DNA of 64,000 nucleotides from an uncultured Prevotella sp. (GTDB lineage: Bacteria > Bacteroidota > Bacteroidia > Bacteroidales > Bacteroidaceae), in NCBI GenBank assembly GCA_944319935.1, contig CALUFM010000028.1, positions 1 to 64,000 on the forward strand, written 5' to 3'. The notes beneath the pieces are model-generated. The model was given only the letters and a program-made list of their open reading frames with translations. It was not told where the DNA came from and ran no database searches. This document shows, piece after piece, positions 16,919-27,327 of this stretch. Each line of letters opens with the position of its first letter. Position 1 is the first letter of the stretch. Both the position numbers and the translations under genes were made by a program.

Positions 16919-17554
16919 ATGAAAGAGGTAGATCCCAAAGAAACTACACGGGCATACGCTTATGAGATGTGGATGGACGCGCCGATGCCAATGTTGACTT
17001 TTTTCAAGACGATTGACATAACCCGACTTGTCAAGATTAGCAAACGTAAGCGTTTGAAGCTGAACATGCTTATATGCTGGTGCATAGGTCGGGCGGCGAG
17101 TTCGGTGAAAGAGTTTTACATGTTGCCTGTCGGCAAAAAGTTGGTGCAGTATGACAGTCTGGCCGTATGTACTATTGTCGCAAACAGGAAAGGCGGGGTG
17201 AGTTCATGTGACGTGCCGTTTTCAGAAAGTTTGCTGCAGTTCAACGAGGATTATCTGCGGTTGACTGACAGTGTGGCTGAAAGCTGTGTAAATCATGACG
17301 TGGCTGAAAGCATGGTCATAGGTACTTCCGCTCTCACGCAGTACGACATTGACGGGGCTGTTGGCATGTATAGCGGTGTGTTCAACAACCCTTTCTTGAT
17401 TTGGGGCAAGTATAAACGGCGTTTTTGGAAATGTACGTTGACAGTCTCGTTTCAGTTTCACCATACTCAGATGGATGGTGCGCATGCGTCTTGTTTCTTG
17501 GATAATCTTCAGAAAGAGATAAACAATCTTGGCATCGGCAAGAGCATAAGATAA
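16919..17554 (+). CDS. Chloramphenicol acetyltransferase family protein (CAT fold)
   Basis: A 211-residue protein of the CAT superfamily, normal in length for the trimeric acetyl-CoA-dependent enzymes. The C-terminal motif FHHTQMDGAHASCFLDNLQ (His181, His182, Asp186, Gly187) corresponds to the catalytic HHxxxDG motif. Other family features are FYMLPVGKKLVQYDSLAVC and the SALTQYDIDG region. Chromosomal CAT-like proteins of this kind are common in Bacteroidales and their substrate is often unknown; resistance should not be assumed. It stands alone between the fbp hairpin and the convergent MFS gene. In-frame stops just upstream of 16919 fix the start. Confidence 0.8.
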   Translation: MKEVDPKETTRAYAYEMWMDAPMPMLTFFKTIDITRLVKISKRKRLKLNMLICWCIGRAASSVKEFYMLPVGKKLVQYDSLAVCTIVANRKGGVSSCDVPFSESLLQFNEDYLRLTDSVAESCVNHDVAESMVIGTSALTQYDIDGAVGMYSGVFNNPFLIWGKYKRRFWKCTLTVSFQFHHTQMDGAHASCFLDNLQKEINNLGIGKSIR

Positions 17555-17650
17555 TACGGATGGCATTATGCAGACTGCAAAATTTAGACATTGCGCCCTA
17601 ATGATTGTTCGGGGGGGATTTTTTAAGTCAATGTAAGCAACGAAACAATG

Positions 17651-17692
17651 AAAAAATCCGGAGTGCCAAACGATGCTCTCCGGATTTTCTTA
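17651..17692 (-). terminator. Terminator of the MFS transporter gene
   Basis: AATCCGGAG (17655-17663) and CTCCGGATT (17678-17686) pair. On the minus strand a run of T follows at once. The hairpin lies 16 bp beyond the MFS stop and may also end the convergent CAT-like gene. Confidence 0.85.
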
Positions 17693-17707
17693 TGGTTGGA
17701 TGAAACT

Positions 17708-19366
17708 TTATTCTTTGATGTTGGGTTCTTCGAGTCCGTATCCTTTTTTCTTGTCAACGATTTTAAGGACAAACCCTAATATCAATGCTGCAACACCGAG
17801 GCAGGCCAGCATGACAAGCGGAGCGGTATAGTTGTATGAAACTGCGGCCTCTTCAGGGGTGATAAGGCCGTTTTGCAAATCGGAAACAAGTTGCGGGTTG
17901 GTTTTGTCCAAGACTTTGCCGATAAGCAACGGGAAAAGCCAAAGCCCGATGTTTTGTATCCAGAAAATCAGCGCGTATGCACTTCCTATGATTTTGGCGT
18001 CAACTAATTTGGGGACGCTGGGCCACAACGATGCCGGCACTAATGAGAAGCTGGCTCCAAGCACCAATATTGTAATATATGCAATGATTACTCCGCCAAC
18101 GGCGTTGCCTTTGAAAGCCGGAAGAATGAAGGCGAAAGTCAAGTGGCATGCTATCAGGAGCAGTGAGCCAACTACGAGCATCGAGGCTGCTTTGCCTTTG
18201 TGGTCTACGTAGTTGCCGAGGATAGGCGTAATGCCGACGGCCAAGAGAGGGAATACGGCAAACACGGTTTCCGCGCTTTGGCGCATATATCCCATATAGC
18301 AGAATACGACCAACGCCACGACTGCGACAATCTGCATCAATGTGCGCATGCCCTTTTTCTTGGAGAAGTTGCTTGCGAATGCGGCTGCGGCTACAACGAG
18401 CATGATTATGTATTGGATTACGGTCACGGTGTTTGTAGCCCAGAATGAGTCTGGCGAGAGTTTTGTGAAAGTCAGGTTGCATTGAAGCATGTTGACAGCG
18501 TATTTCTGGAATGGGAATATGGCAGAATAATAAAGCACGCAAAGTAAGGCTACAAGCCAGAAACCGCTGCTGCGCAAGATGCTTCCGATGTCGCTGACCT
18601 TGAACGGGTCGTCTTTCTCTTCTGCTTCACCTGTTTGCGCGTCAAGCTTCTTGTCCATAAAGAAGTAAACGATGAACATGATGAGCGCAATCATTAGGAG
18701 TACGACACCGAACGCCACTGAACGCGAAACATCAATGTCGCCGCCAAGCCTTGCGAAAACAGGCGAGAATATCATACAGGTTGCTACGCCGAGGCGTGCC
18801 AGTGCCATCTCAGACCCCATGGCGAGAGCCATCTCGTGTCCTTTGAACCATTTTACGATGCCTCGCGAAACCATTATTCCTGCCATCTCCACGCCGCAGC
18901 CGAATATCATGAAACCGATGGCTGCGAATTTTGCGGATGCAGGCATGCCTTTGTAGAAAGGCGAAATGCCTAACTCGTCGAAGCCTGGAATATAATTGAG
19001 GTTGTTGTTAAACCATGTCTCAAGGTTGCTGCCGATAAATGATTCAGTGACGGCGTACCAGTTGATTGTTGCTCCGACTAACATTACAACACCAGAGAGA
19101 ACGGCTGTGAAACGTACTCCCATCTTGTCAAGGATTATTCCTGCAAATATAAGGAAGAATACAAAGACGTTGAGGAATGTTTCTGAGCCTTGCATCGTTC
19201 CGAATGCAGTTGAGTCCCATCCGCGTGTTGACTGCATTAGGTCTTTGATGGGTGAGAGGATGTCCATAAATATATATGAACAGAACATTGCAAATGCCAA
19301 GAAGAACAAGACCATCCATCTCGTGGCGGCAGAATCTCTAAGTGTTTTTTGTATTTTCTCTGTCAT
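17708..19366 (-). CDS. Major facilitator superfamily transporter
   Basis: A 552-residue inner-membrane transporter with about twelve hydrophobic segments in two halves. The middle contains a cytoplasmic charged loop (DKKLDAQTGEAEEKDDPFKV). Visible MFS-like features are RWMVLFFLAFAMFCSYIFMD in the first helix and PLLAVGITPILGNYVDHKGK at the start of the second half, reminiscent of MFSD1-type and oxalate/formate-type carriers. The substrate cannot be told. It is longer than the usual 400-450 residues because of an extended loop between helices 3 and 4 (NLETWFNNNLNYIPGFDELG). It is a single-gene transcript between two terminators. Confidence 0.8.
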   Translation of the reverse strand: MTEKIQKTLRDSAATRWMVLFFLAFAMFCSYIFMDILSPIKDLMQSTRGWDSTAFGTMQGSETFLNVFVFFLIFAGIILDKMGVRFTAVLSGVVMLVGATINWYAVTESFIGSNLETWFNNNLNYIPGFDELGISPFYKGMPASAKFAAIGFMIFGCGVEMAGIMVSRGIVKWFKGHEMALAMGSEMALARLGVATCMIFSPVFARLGGDIDVSRSVAFGVVLLMIALIMFIVYFFMDKKLDAQTGEAEEKDDPFKVSDIGSILRSSGFWLVALLCVLYYSAIFPFQKYAVNMLQCNLTFTKLSPDSFWATNTVTVIQYIIMLVVAAAAFASNFSKKKGMRTLMQIVAVVALVVFCYMGYMRQSAETVFAVFPLLAVGITPILGNYVDHKGKAASMLVVGSLLLIACHLTFAFILPAFKGNAVGGVIIAYITILVLGASFSLVPASLWPSVPKLVDAKIIGSAYALIFWIQNIGLWLFPLLIGKVLDKTNPQLVSDLQNGLITPEEAAVSYNYTAPLVMLACLGVAALILGFVLKIVDKKKGYGLEEPNIKE

Positions 19367-19399
19367 TTCTTAAATGATTTTAGATTGTTGTTTTGTTTA

Positions 19400-19457
19400 A
19401 AAGTTGGAGAAGGAAAGATTGGCTTGTCATGACAATCTTTTTTGCTTCTCCAACTTT
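19400..19457 (-). terminator. Long hairpin terminator after the S9 peptidase gene
   Basis: AAAGTTGGAGAAG (19400-19412) pairs perfectly with 19445-19457, and AAAGATT/AATCTTT forms an inner stem. It lies 16 bp beyond the minus-strand stop at 19473. Confidence 0.75.
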
Positions 19458-19472
19458 ATTCATATTTTAAAA

Positions 19473-21641
19473 TTATTTTTTCAACCACCTGTCAAGCCAA
19501 TTGAAGAAGGTGCGTTGCCACAATATTCCGTTCTGTGGTTGCAACACCCAATGGTTTTCATCAGGGAAAAGCAATAATTCTGCAGGTATGCCTTTCATCC
19601 TGGCGGCGTTGAACGCTCCCATTCCTTGGTTTGCGTTGATGCGGTAATCCTTTTCTCCATGTATGCAGAGAATAGGAGTGTCCCATTTGTCAACAAACTT
19701 GTGAGGCGAGTTTTCGTATGTGCGCTTCGAGTTCTCAGACAAGTCTTTGTTCCAGAACGCACTCTCATATTCCCAGTTGCTGAACCAGGCTTCTTCCGTA
19801 TCCGTGTACATTGATTCCAAGTTGAAAGCTCCATCGTGTGCTATGAAGCACTTGAACTTCTTGTTGTGGTGCCCGGCGAGGTAGTAAACACTGAAGCCTC
19901 CAAAGCTGGCACCAACGGCACCGAGCTTGTCTTTGTCAACAAATGGCAAGTTTTCACATGCGTCATCGATGGCTGTCATGTAATCTTTCATGCACTGGCC
20001 TGTCCAGTCTCCAGAGATTTCCTCGTTCCATTCGCTGCCGAAACCAGGCAGTCCGCGCCTGTTGGGGGCGATTACTACATATCCGTTAGCAGCCATTATC
20101 TGCATGTTCCAACGATAACTCCAGAATTGAGAGACAGGACTTTGTGGTCCGCCTTCGCAGAAAAGCAATGTCGGGTATTTCTTGGTTTCGTCAAAGTGGG
20201 ATGGCAGAACAATCCAATATAACATCTCTTTACCGTCAGTGGTTTTCGCCCAGCGTTGCTGAATCTTGCCGAATGTCATCTGGTCGTATAGATGTTTGTT
20301 CTCAAAAGTGATTTGGGTGGCCTTTGCTCCTTTTTCTTTTTTGCTTGGGTTGACGATGTAAAGCTCGGACGCTTGTGACATGCTGTGTCTTTCGGCAAGT
20401 AATTTCTTACCGTCATTGAGCAATTGTACAGAACCATAATCAAACCATCCGTCGGTGAGTTGCATTACGTTTCCTTTTAAGTTGGTTTGATATATGTTTT
20501 CACATCCATGCCAAACGCTGATGAAATATAAGTCTTCTGAGTTGGCCGCCCAGCAAAAAGCGTCAACGTTAGTGTCGAGACTCTCGGTTACGTATGTTTT
20601 TTCTCCTGACTGTATATTGTAAATGCACAGGCGGTTGCGGTCGCTTTCGTATCCATCACGTGGCATACTAAGCCATGCGATGTATTTGCCATCGGGAGAA
20701 TATTGTGGATTTGTATCGTACCCGGGATTGTTTTTCAGGTTTTCTGGTGAGTTTACAGCCTGGTTCTTCATCGATTTTGTGGGGTCGATTTTGGGCTCTT
20801 TGTATCCTTCAGGCTTGCAGATATTGACAGTCTTTTTCGTGCTTGTGTCGTAAAGGTATATGTCGGTATCTGTGGAAATTGCATAATTTATCCCCGTTTT
20901 TTTTCGTGAAGTGTAGGCTATTGTCTTAGAGTCTGGGCTCCATGCGAACTGCTCAACGCCTCCAAATGGTTTTACGGGGCTTTCGTATGGCTCGTCTTGC
21001 ATGATGTCAACACCTTCACCGATGCCGTTTGCTGTAACTTCGGCGAGGAAAGGGTGGGGGATTGATTCTACATACTCATCCCAATGCCTGTAGTTCATAT
21101 CCGTGATAAGCCTACCAGTTGTTTTGGGCAAGTCTGCAGGTTTTTCTTTTATGATTTCGTGATATGGGATTTGTTTGATTAATAATACTTTTTTCTCGTC
21201 TGGTGAAAACAGGAAGCCGTCAATGCCCGTCTTGTCATTTGTTAATTGTTTCCGTCCGCTCCCGTCCGCATTCATTTCCCATATTTGCCCTTCGCAAAGA
21301 AACGTTATTTTTTGTCCGTTGGCAATCCAAACAGCGTCACTCTCGCTCTTCACACTTGTTGTGAGCATCTTGTTGTTTTTCCCATCAGCGTCCATGACGT
21401 AGATTACGGTGTGGCTTTTGTTTTGTTCCACACTATAGTAACTTACTTGGTAAACGATGCGTTTGCCGTCTGGAGAAGCTTGGTGTCCTCCAATGCGTCC
21501 CATCGCCCATAACGCTTCAGGCGTCATCAGGTCGCTTTTTAGGGTGACATTGCTTTTCCCGATGAAATTAGTTGCTTCTTGTGCTTGCATGGAATTGCCG
21601 CCAATGGCAAGTGCTGCGGCAACAATCAATGTTTTATTCAT
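19473..21641 (-). CDS. S9 family dipeptidyl peptidase, DPP5-like
   Basis: A 722-residue exported serine peptidase. The signal peptide ends SMQAQ (residue 20). Residues about 45-450 form a beta-propeller (HQASPDGKRIVYQVSYYSVE; FSPDEKKVLLI; YSPDGKYIAWLSMPRDGYE). The alpha/beta-hydrolase domain holds the triad: Ser579 in GASFGGF, Asp665 in HGEKDYR, His697 in FPDENHW. The Ser-Asp-His spacing is close to that of Porphyromonas gingivalis DPP5, which removes dipeptides with Ala or hydrophobic residues at P1 in the periplasm. A role in peptide utilisation is likely. It is a single gene flanked by hairpins; only a weak promoter is visible. Confidence 0.85.
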   Translation of the reverse strand: MNKTLIVAAALAIGGNSMQAQEATNFIGKSNVTLKSDLMTPEALWAMGRIGGHQASPDGKRIVYQVSYYSVEQNKSHTVIYVMDADGKNNKMLTTSVKSESDAVWIANGQKITFLCEGQIWEMNADGSGRKQLTNDKTGIDGFLFSPDEKKVLLIKQIPYHEIIKEKPADLPKTTGRLITDMNYRHWDEYVESIPHPFLAEVTANGIGEGVDIMQDEPYESPVKPFGGVEQFAWSPDSKTIAYTSRKKTGINYAISTDTDIYLYDTSTKKTVNICKPEGYKEPKIDPTKSMKNQAVNSPENLKNNPGYDTNPQYSPDGKYIAWLSMPRDGYESDRNRLCIYNIQSGEKTYVTESLDTNVDAFCWAANSEDLYFISVWHGCENIYQTNLKGNVMQLTDGWFDYGSVQLLNDGKKLLAERHSMSQASELYIVNPSKKEKGAKATQITFENKHLYDQMTFGKIQQRWAKTTDGKEMLYWIVLPSHFDETKKYPTLLFCEGGPQSPVSQFWSYRWNMQIMAANGYVVIAPNRRGLPGFGSEWNEEISGDWTGQCMKDYMTAIDDACENLPFVDKDKLGAVGASFGGFSVYYLAGHHNKKFKCFIAHDGAFNLESMYTDTEEAWFSNWEYESAFWNKDLSENSKRTYENSPHKFVDKWDTPILCIHGEKDYRINANQGMGAFNAARMKGIPAELLLFPDENHWVLQPQNGILWQRTFFNWLDRWLKK

Positions 21642-21659
21642 AATATTATGGTTTTGAAT

Positions 21660-21688
21660 ATAGGGGCAGACACAACGTCTGCCCCTAT
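21660..21688 (-). terminator. GC-rich hairpin after yidC
   Basis: ATAGGGGCAGAC (21660-21671) and its exact complement (21677-21688) enclose the loop ACAAC. It lies 5 bp past the yidC stop with no T-tract. It looks like an extragenic palindrome used as a terminator. Confidence 0.6.
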
Positions 21689-21692
21689 GAGG

Positions 21693-23597
21693 TTAATGGT
21701 TGTTTTTTGTTCTGTTCTTTTCTTGTTGTTCCCGTTGACGTTTTAGTTCTTCGGCTTGTTTTTGCATCGCTTCAAGCCTTGCGGCGAGTCCGCTCATTTT
21801 TTGCGGATTGTTTTTGTTTTCTTGATAGCGCGCTTCAAGTATGGCAAGCAACTTTTCGTCGTTTGTGGTTTTGCGTAAAGTCCACATTATGGCGGCACTG
21901 AAGAACAACGAGATGAAGTAGTAGAAGTTAAGTCCTGCCGAGTAATCGTTGAACATAAAGAAGAAGAATATCGGCATGAGGTACATCATCCAGCGCATCA
22001 TTTTCATTTGTTCTGCCTGTGCGCCAACCATTTGGTCTTTCTGTTGGCGCATTGTCATGATATTGTAAAGCACATTTGCGCCGCAGAACAATATACATGT
22101 CAGGCTAAGGTGGTCGCCTATGAGCCAAATGTTTGTGTTCCATTCAATGATGGGGTCGTATGTCGATAGGTCGCTGATCCACAGGAAACTCTCACCGCGC
22201 AATTGAATTGCGTTAGGCACGAAATTGAACATCGCAATCCAGATTGGCATTTGGATGAGTACGGGGAGGCAACCACTAAGCGGACTTACTCCGTATTTCG
22301 AATACATAGCCATCATCGCTTGTTGCTTTTGCATTTGGTCTTCTGGCTTGTCGTATTGCTTTGTCGCTTCTTCTATTTTCGGCCTGAGGACACGCATTTT
22401 CGCTGACGACATGTAGCTTTTCTTGACCAAAGGATAGGTTATGACTTTGAGCAACAGAGTTATAAGGATAAGGACTATACCCATGTTGATGTTCATTCCT
22501 GTCAGCCAGTCGAATACATAAATAGTGAACCAGCGGTTGATTATGCGGAACAGTGGCCATCCCAGGTAAACAAGTCGTTGCAGTTCAAGGTCTTTGTTGA
22601 ACGAGCTTTGCTTTTCAACATTCTTCAACAGGTTAAAGTCGTTTGGCCCGAAGTAAAATTCAAGTTCTGTGGGTTGTTTCCCCGTCGGGTCGAAAGATGT
22701 TTTCATCTTTGCTGCATAGTGCTTCAAATAACCAGACCCTTTCTCTTGCGGAATGCTTGTCATTAAAGAATTTGTGCCGAAATCGTTTTTGGCAATCATT
22801 ACCGCACTGAAAAATTGGTTTTTGAATGCAACCCAGTCAATGGCGTCTTCAATTTTTTCGTCAACTTTTTCGCTCGTTTCACTGAGGTTGTCAGTACCTC
22901 CTTCGGTGAGATGGTAAGTCAATGACGAATGTTGGTTCTCGAACGTAAATCCTTTTTCTTGTTGGCGGCAACGGTCGGTCCACTCGATGTCCATCTTGTC
23001 ATAGTTCGGGGCGAACATTCCGTCAAGGCCGTTGGCTTGCATTGAAAAATGCAGCATGTAGTCTTTGCCGAGTCTGTAGTTCATCACAAGCGATTTCCCG
23101 TTGCCGGCATCAGCCGTAAATGTAACGGTGGAGTCGGTCATGTTTGATGGTATGAAATACAGGTCGCTTGTTATTATGTTGGTTTCTTTTCCTGCCAACA
23201 TGAATTTCAGCGATTGGTCTTTAGAGTCGAACAGCGTAAGGTCTGCGTTGCCTTTGTTGTCTTTAAACCCTTTTATTACAGCCTTTTCCACTGTGCCACC
23301 CTTGGTGTTGAGGGTCAGCTCTATTTTTGAGTTCTTTAGCACAACGTTTTGTGCCTTGCCGCTCAACGCTTTATAAAAAGCCTTGGTCGTGTCTTGTGCT
23401 GCATTTAATGCGGCGTTGTTTTTAGCCGCTTGCTGTTCAGCCTTGAGTTGTTGTTCTGCTTTTTGTTTGGCGACAGCGGCAATGGAGTCTTGTATCCTTT
23501 GTTGTGCTATCTCTTCATCCGATGGCCTTGACCACCAGCTAAAACCTATCAAAACGGCAGCGATTAGGACAAAACCAATAATCGTATTCTTATCCAT
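21693..23597 (-). CDS. yidC: Membrane protein insertase YidC
   Basis: A 634-residue inner-membrane insertase that places membrane proteins in the bilayer, with SecYEG or alone. The N-terminal helix (IIGFVLIAAVLIGFSWW) is followed by a Gln/Ala-rich linker, then a large periplasmic beta domain (residues about 85-340). The conserved C-terminal core starts near MNINMGIVLILITLLLKVIT and includes MKMMRWMMYLMPIFFFFMFN. A basic tail (KRQREQQEKNRTKNNH) fits ribosome contact. It lies 21 bp downstream of pyrG and is probably co-transcribed with it, an arrangement I recall from other Bacteroidales. Confidence 0.95.
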   Translation of the reverse strand: MDKNTIIGFVLIAAVLIGFSWWSRPSDEEIAQQRIQDSIAAVAKQKAEQQLKAEQQAAKNNAALNAAQDTTKAFYKALSGKAQNVVLKNSKIELTLNTKGGTVEKAVIKGFKDNKGNADLTLFDSKDQSLKFMLAGKETNIITSDLYFIPSNMTDSTVTFTADAGNGKSLVMNYRLGKDYMLHFSMQANGLDGMFAPNYDKMDIEWTDRCRQQEKGFTFENQHSSLTYHLTEGGTDNLSETSEKVDEKIEDAIDWVAFKNQFFSAVMIAKNDFGTNSLMTSIPQEKGSGYLKHYAAKMKTSFDPTGKQPTELEFYFGPNDFNLLKNVEKQSSFNKDLELQRLVYLGWPLFRIINRWFTIYVFDWLTGMNINMGIVLILITLLLKVITYPLVKKSYMSSAKMRVLRPKIEEATKQYDKPEDQMQKQQAMMAMYSKYGVSPLSGCLPVLIQMPIWIAMFNFVPNAIQLRGESFLWISDLSTYDPIIEWNTNIWLIGDHLSLTCILFCGANVLYNIMTMRQQKDQMVGAQAEQMKMMRWMMYLMPIFFFFMFNDYSAGLNFYYFISLFFSAAIMWTLRKTTNDEKLLAILEARYQENKNNPQKMSGLAARLEAMQKQAEELKRQREQQEKNRTKNNH

Positions 23598-23618
23598 TTT
23601 TTGCAGTCTGTATGATTA

Positions 23619-25313
<1,695 letters not shown>

Positions 25314-25372
25314 TTATACAATCTTTATTGGTGAAAAAACGACAACATATATTATTATTGCCGAATAAATGC

Positions 25373-25380
25373 TAACTTTG
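25373..25380 (+). promoter_or_regulatory. -7 box of the DUF3078 gene
   Basis: TAACTTTG fits the -7 consensus 23 bp before the start codon. No clear -33 TTTG is present. It is divergent from the pyrG promoter. Confidence 0.6.
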
Positions 25381-25403
25381 CAGCAAAAACATATTTTTGC
25401 AGG

Positions 25404-26705
25404 ATGAAACAAAAACTATTATTGGTTTGTATTTTGTTGTGTTCGGCATGCTCGGCGTTCGGTCAGCATAAGCATTTCAGGTATAAATTTCATCGCGAAC
25501 AACCAGACACGTCGTTGGTTTCCGCATATTTGGATTCCTTGTCTTTGTACAAAATTAAGGCAGATTCATTATTCCGCATGCGCGATTCGCTGCCTGTGGC
25601 GTCAACAACAGATGCGCGTCTTTTCAGGTTGTTTTCACCATTGACATTCTATTACTCAGTGGCAGGTCGTGGCATGGCGTTGGGGGAAATGGAAAGTGAT
25701 GCTGTTGAGGAGGCGGTAGACAAGGCTTTACTGTCCGCTTATCTGCGCCGTCCGTTGGCCGTGGTCAGTACAGAACGTGAAATTGATGACGCAGGCTCTT
25801 TGCATGAAGAGATAACCACGCCGTTGCGCCATAAGGTCGAGTATGCCAGGCATGACGATGTCGAGATTGATGAACAGCCGGATTTGCCACTTGACATAAT
25901 TGTAGAAAAACCTAATTTCTGGACATTCGGCGGTGACTATTATTTGCAGTTCTTGCAAAACTATGTGTCAGGAAACTGGTACAAAGGAGGCGAGAGCAAT
26001 TATTCGATGCTGGCGAGCGCAACGTTGCAAGCCAACTACAACAACAAGCAAAAACTTAAATTCGAAAACAAGTTGGAGCTGAAACTTGGTTTCCAGACAT
26101 CGCGTGGAGACACCTTGCACAGCATGAAAACATCTGAAGACCTTATCCGGTATACGGGAAAACTGGGGTTGCAGGCCACGAAGAACTGGTATTATACGTT
26201 CCAGTTGATTGCTTATACGCAGTTTATGAGGGGGTATAAGAGCAATGACCCGAAGGTCTATTCTGACATATTGTCTCCATTGAACCTTAACTTCTCTCTC
26301 GGTATGAGTTATACGGTAAAGGCGTTTAATGATAAGCTGACCGGCTCAATCCAGCTTGCGCCTTTGGCTTACAACTTTAGATACGTGGGGCGCAAAGCTC
26401 TCGCAACGCAATACGGACTTGATGAAGGGGAACACACTCTGAATGATTTTGGTTCGGAATGCACGTTTGACCTTACTTGGGCAATATCTGAACTGATAAA
26501 GTGGAAGACCCGCCTTTACGGTTACACCACATACAAGCGAACTGAATTAGAGTGGGAAAATACGATAACATTCCAATTCAACAAGTATATTTCCTCAAAC
26601 CTTTTCATTTATCCGCGTTTTGACGATGCGTCTACGCGCGATGACCATCATGGCTATTGGCAGTTTAAAGAATACCTGTCGATAGGTTTTGCCTATTCGT
26701 TTTAG
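25404..26705 (+). CDS. DUF3078 outer-membrane beta-barrel protein
   Basis: A 433-residue exported protein. The signal peptide ends CSAFGQ (about residue 21). Residues about 170-433 form DUF3078, a predicted outer-membrane barrel: WTFGGDYYLQFLQNYVSGNW, KGGESNYSMLASATLQANYN, KLELKLGFQTSRGDT and a terminal aromatic strand ending IGFAYSF, the usual signal for barrel insertion. The N-terminal third is a periplasmic extension with no recognised domain. The family is widespread in Bacteroidota and its function is unknown. It is transcribed alone, divergently from pyrG, and converges on the DUF1573 gene. Confidence 0.8.
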   Translation: MKQKLLLVCILLCSACSAFGQHKHFRYKFHREQPDTSLVSAYLDSLSLYKIKADSLFRMRDSLPVASTTDARLFRLFSPLTFYYSVAGRGMALGEMESDAVEEAVDKALLSAYLRRPLAVVSTEREIDDAGSLHEEITTPLRHKVEYARHDDVEIDEQPDLPLDIIVEKPNFWTFGGDYYLQFLQNYVSGNWYKGGESNYSMLASATLQANYNNKQKLKFENKLELKLGFQTSRGDTLHSMKTSEDLIRYTGKLGLQATKNWYYTFQLIAYTQFMRGYKSNDPKVYSDILSPLNLNFSLGMSYTVKAFNDKLTGSIQLAPLAYNFRYVGRKALATQYGLDEGEHTLNDFGSECTFDLTWAISELIKWKTRLYGYTTYKRTELEWENTITFQFNKYISSNLFIYPRFDDASTRDDHHGYWQFKEYLSIGFAYSF

Positions 26706-26759
26706 CGTGTTGCGGTGAAGGGTTTTAGTCAATGCGTATGATGCAGGTAAGGCATTTGT

Positions 26760-26810
26760 TGCAATACGTGGAGAGGCGCGGGATTATCCCGCGCCTCTCC
26801 ACGTATTGCA
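26760..26810. terminator. 24-bp perfect hairpin between convergent genes
   Basis: Positions 26760-26783 and 26787-26810 are perfectly complementary (core GTGGAGAGGCGCGGGA) with the three-base loop TTA. It lies 54 bp after the DUF3078 stop and 92 bp from the convergent DUF1573 stop. There is no T-tract, so it is either a bidirectional terminator or a repetitive extragenic palindrome. Confidence 0.65.
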
Positions 26811-26902
26811 TGAGTAACATTAGTCAGTCAGGTATTGTTTTTTTACGATAGTTGTTTTAGCCCTGTTTGACAAGGTGTAACTGCATGTTCCTTGTCGCAA
26901 AC

Positions 26903-27295
26903 TTACTTGGCCTCTTTCATGGATCCTTCAATGTAAAGGCGTGTCATCTCAGGTCTGCCGTTAGTCCTTATTGTTATCGCTTTCTTAAAATGCCCAGGGA
27001 ATCTGCCCCTACCGTTGTATGTCACGTTTATCGTTCCTTTTTGGCCTGGCAACACAGGCTTTTTTGTGTATTTGGGGATGGTACATCCACAAGAGGCGGT
27101 TGCCTGGTTGATTATGAGCGGCGCGTCGCCAACGTTGGTGAATGTGAACGTGCATTTTTGTATTGGGGATTTCTCTGAGAAGTCTCCAAAATTATAAGTC
27201 GTTTTGTCAAATTTGATTTTGGCTTGTTTCTGGGCTGATGCGTATCCGATTGACAATATCATCAGGAGCGACATTAATAAGATTTTTTTCATCAT
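26903..27295 (-). CDS. DUF1573 domain protein
   Basis: A 130-residue exported protein. The signal peptide is about residues 1-21 (MMKKILLMSLLMILSIGYAS); the second Met is an equal start candidate. The mature part is a single immunoglobulin-like DUF1573 domain: FDKTTYNFGDFSEKSPIQKC, FTNVGDAPLIINQATASCGC, LPGQKGTINVTYNGRGR. Such domains are very common in Bacteroidota periplasmic and surface proteins; their role is not known. A TAATTTTG box at 27320-27327 on the minus strand fits as its promoter, giving a leader of about 20 nt. Confidence 0.88.
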   Translation of the reverse strand: MMKKILLMSLLMILSIGYASAQKQAKIKFDKTTYNFGDFSEKSPIQKCTFTFTNVGDAPLIINQATASCGCTIPKYTKKPVLPGQKGTINVTYNGRGRFPGHFKKAITIRTNGRPEMTRLYIEGSMKEAK

Positions 27296-27319
27296 TGTTT
27301 TAATTTATAGTTCCGTCGG

Positions 27320-27327
27320 CAAAATTA
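27320..27327 (-). promoter_or_regulatory. -7 box of the DUF1573 gene
   Basis: TAATTTTG on the minus strand lies 25 bp before the start codon. No TTTG is found at 19-21 bp further upstream. Confidence 0.6.

Noticed and set aside
16919..17554. Acquired chloramphenicol resistance gene
   Set aside because: Composition and context are chromosomal, and the protein differs enough from typical CatA motifs that resistance cannot be claimed.
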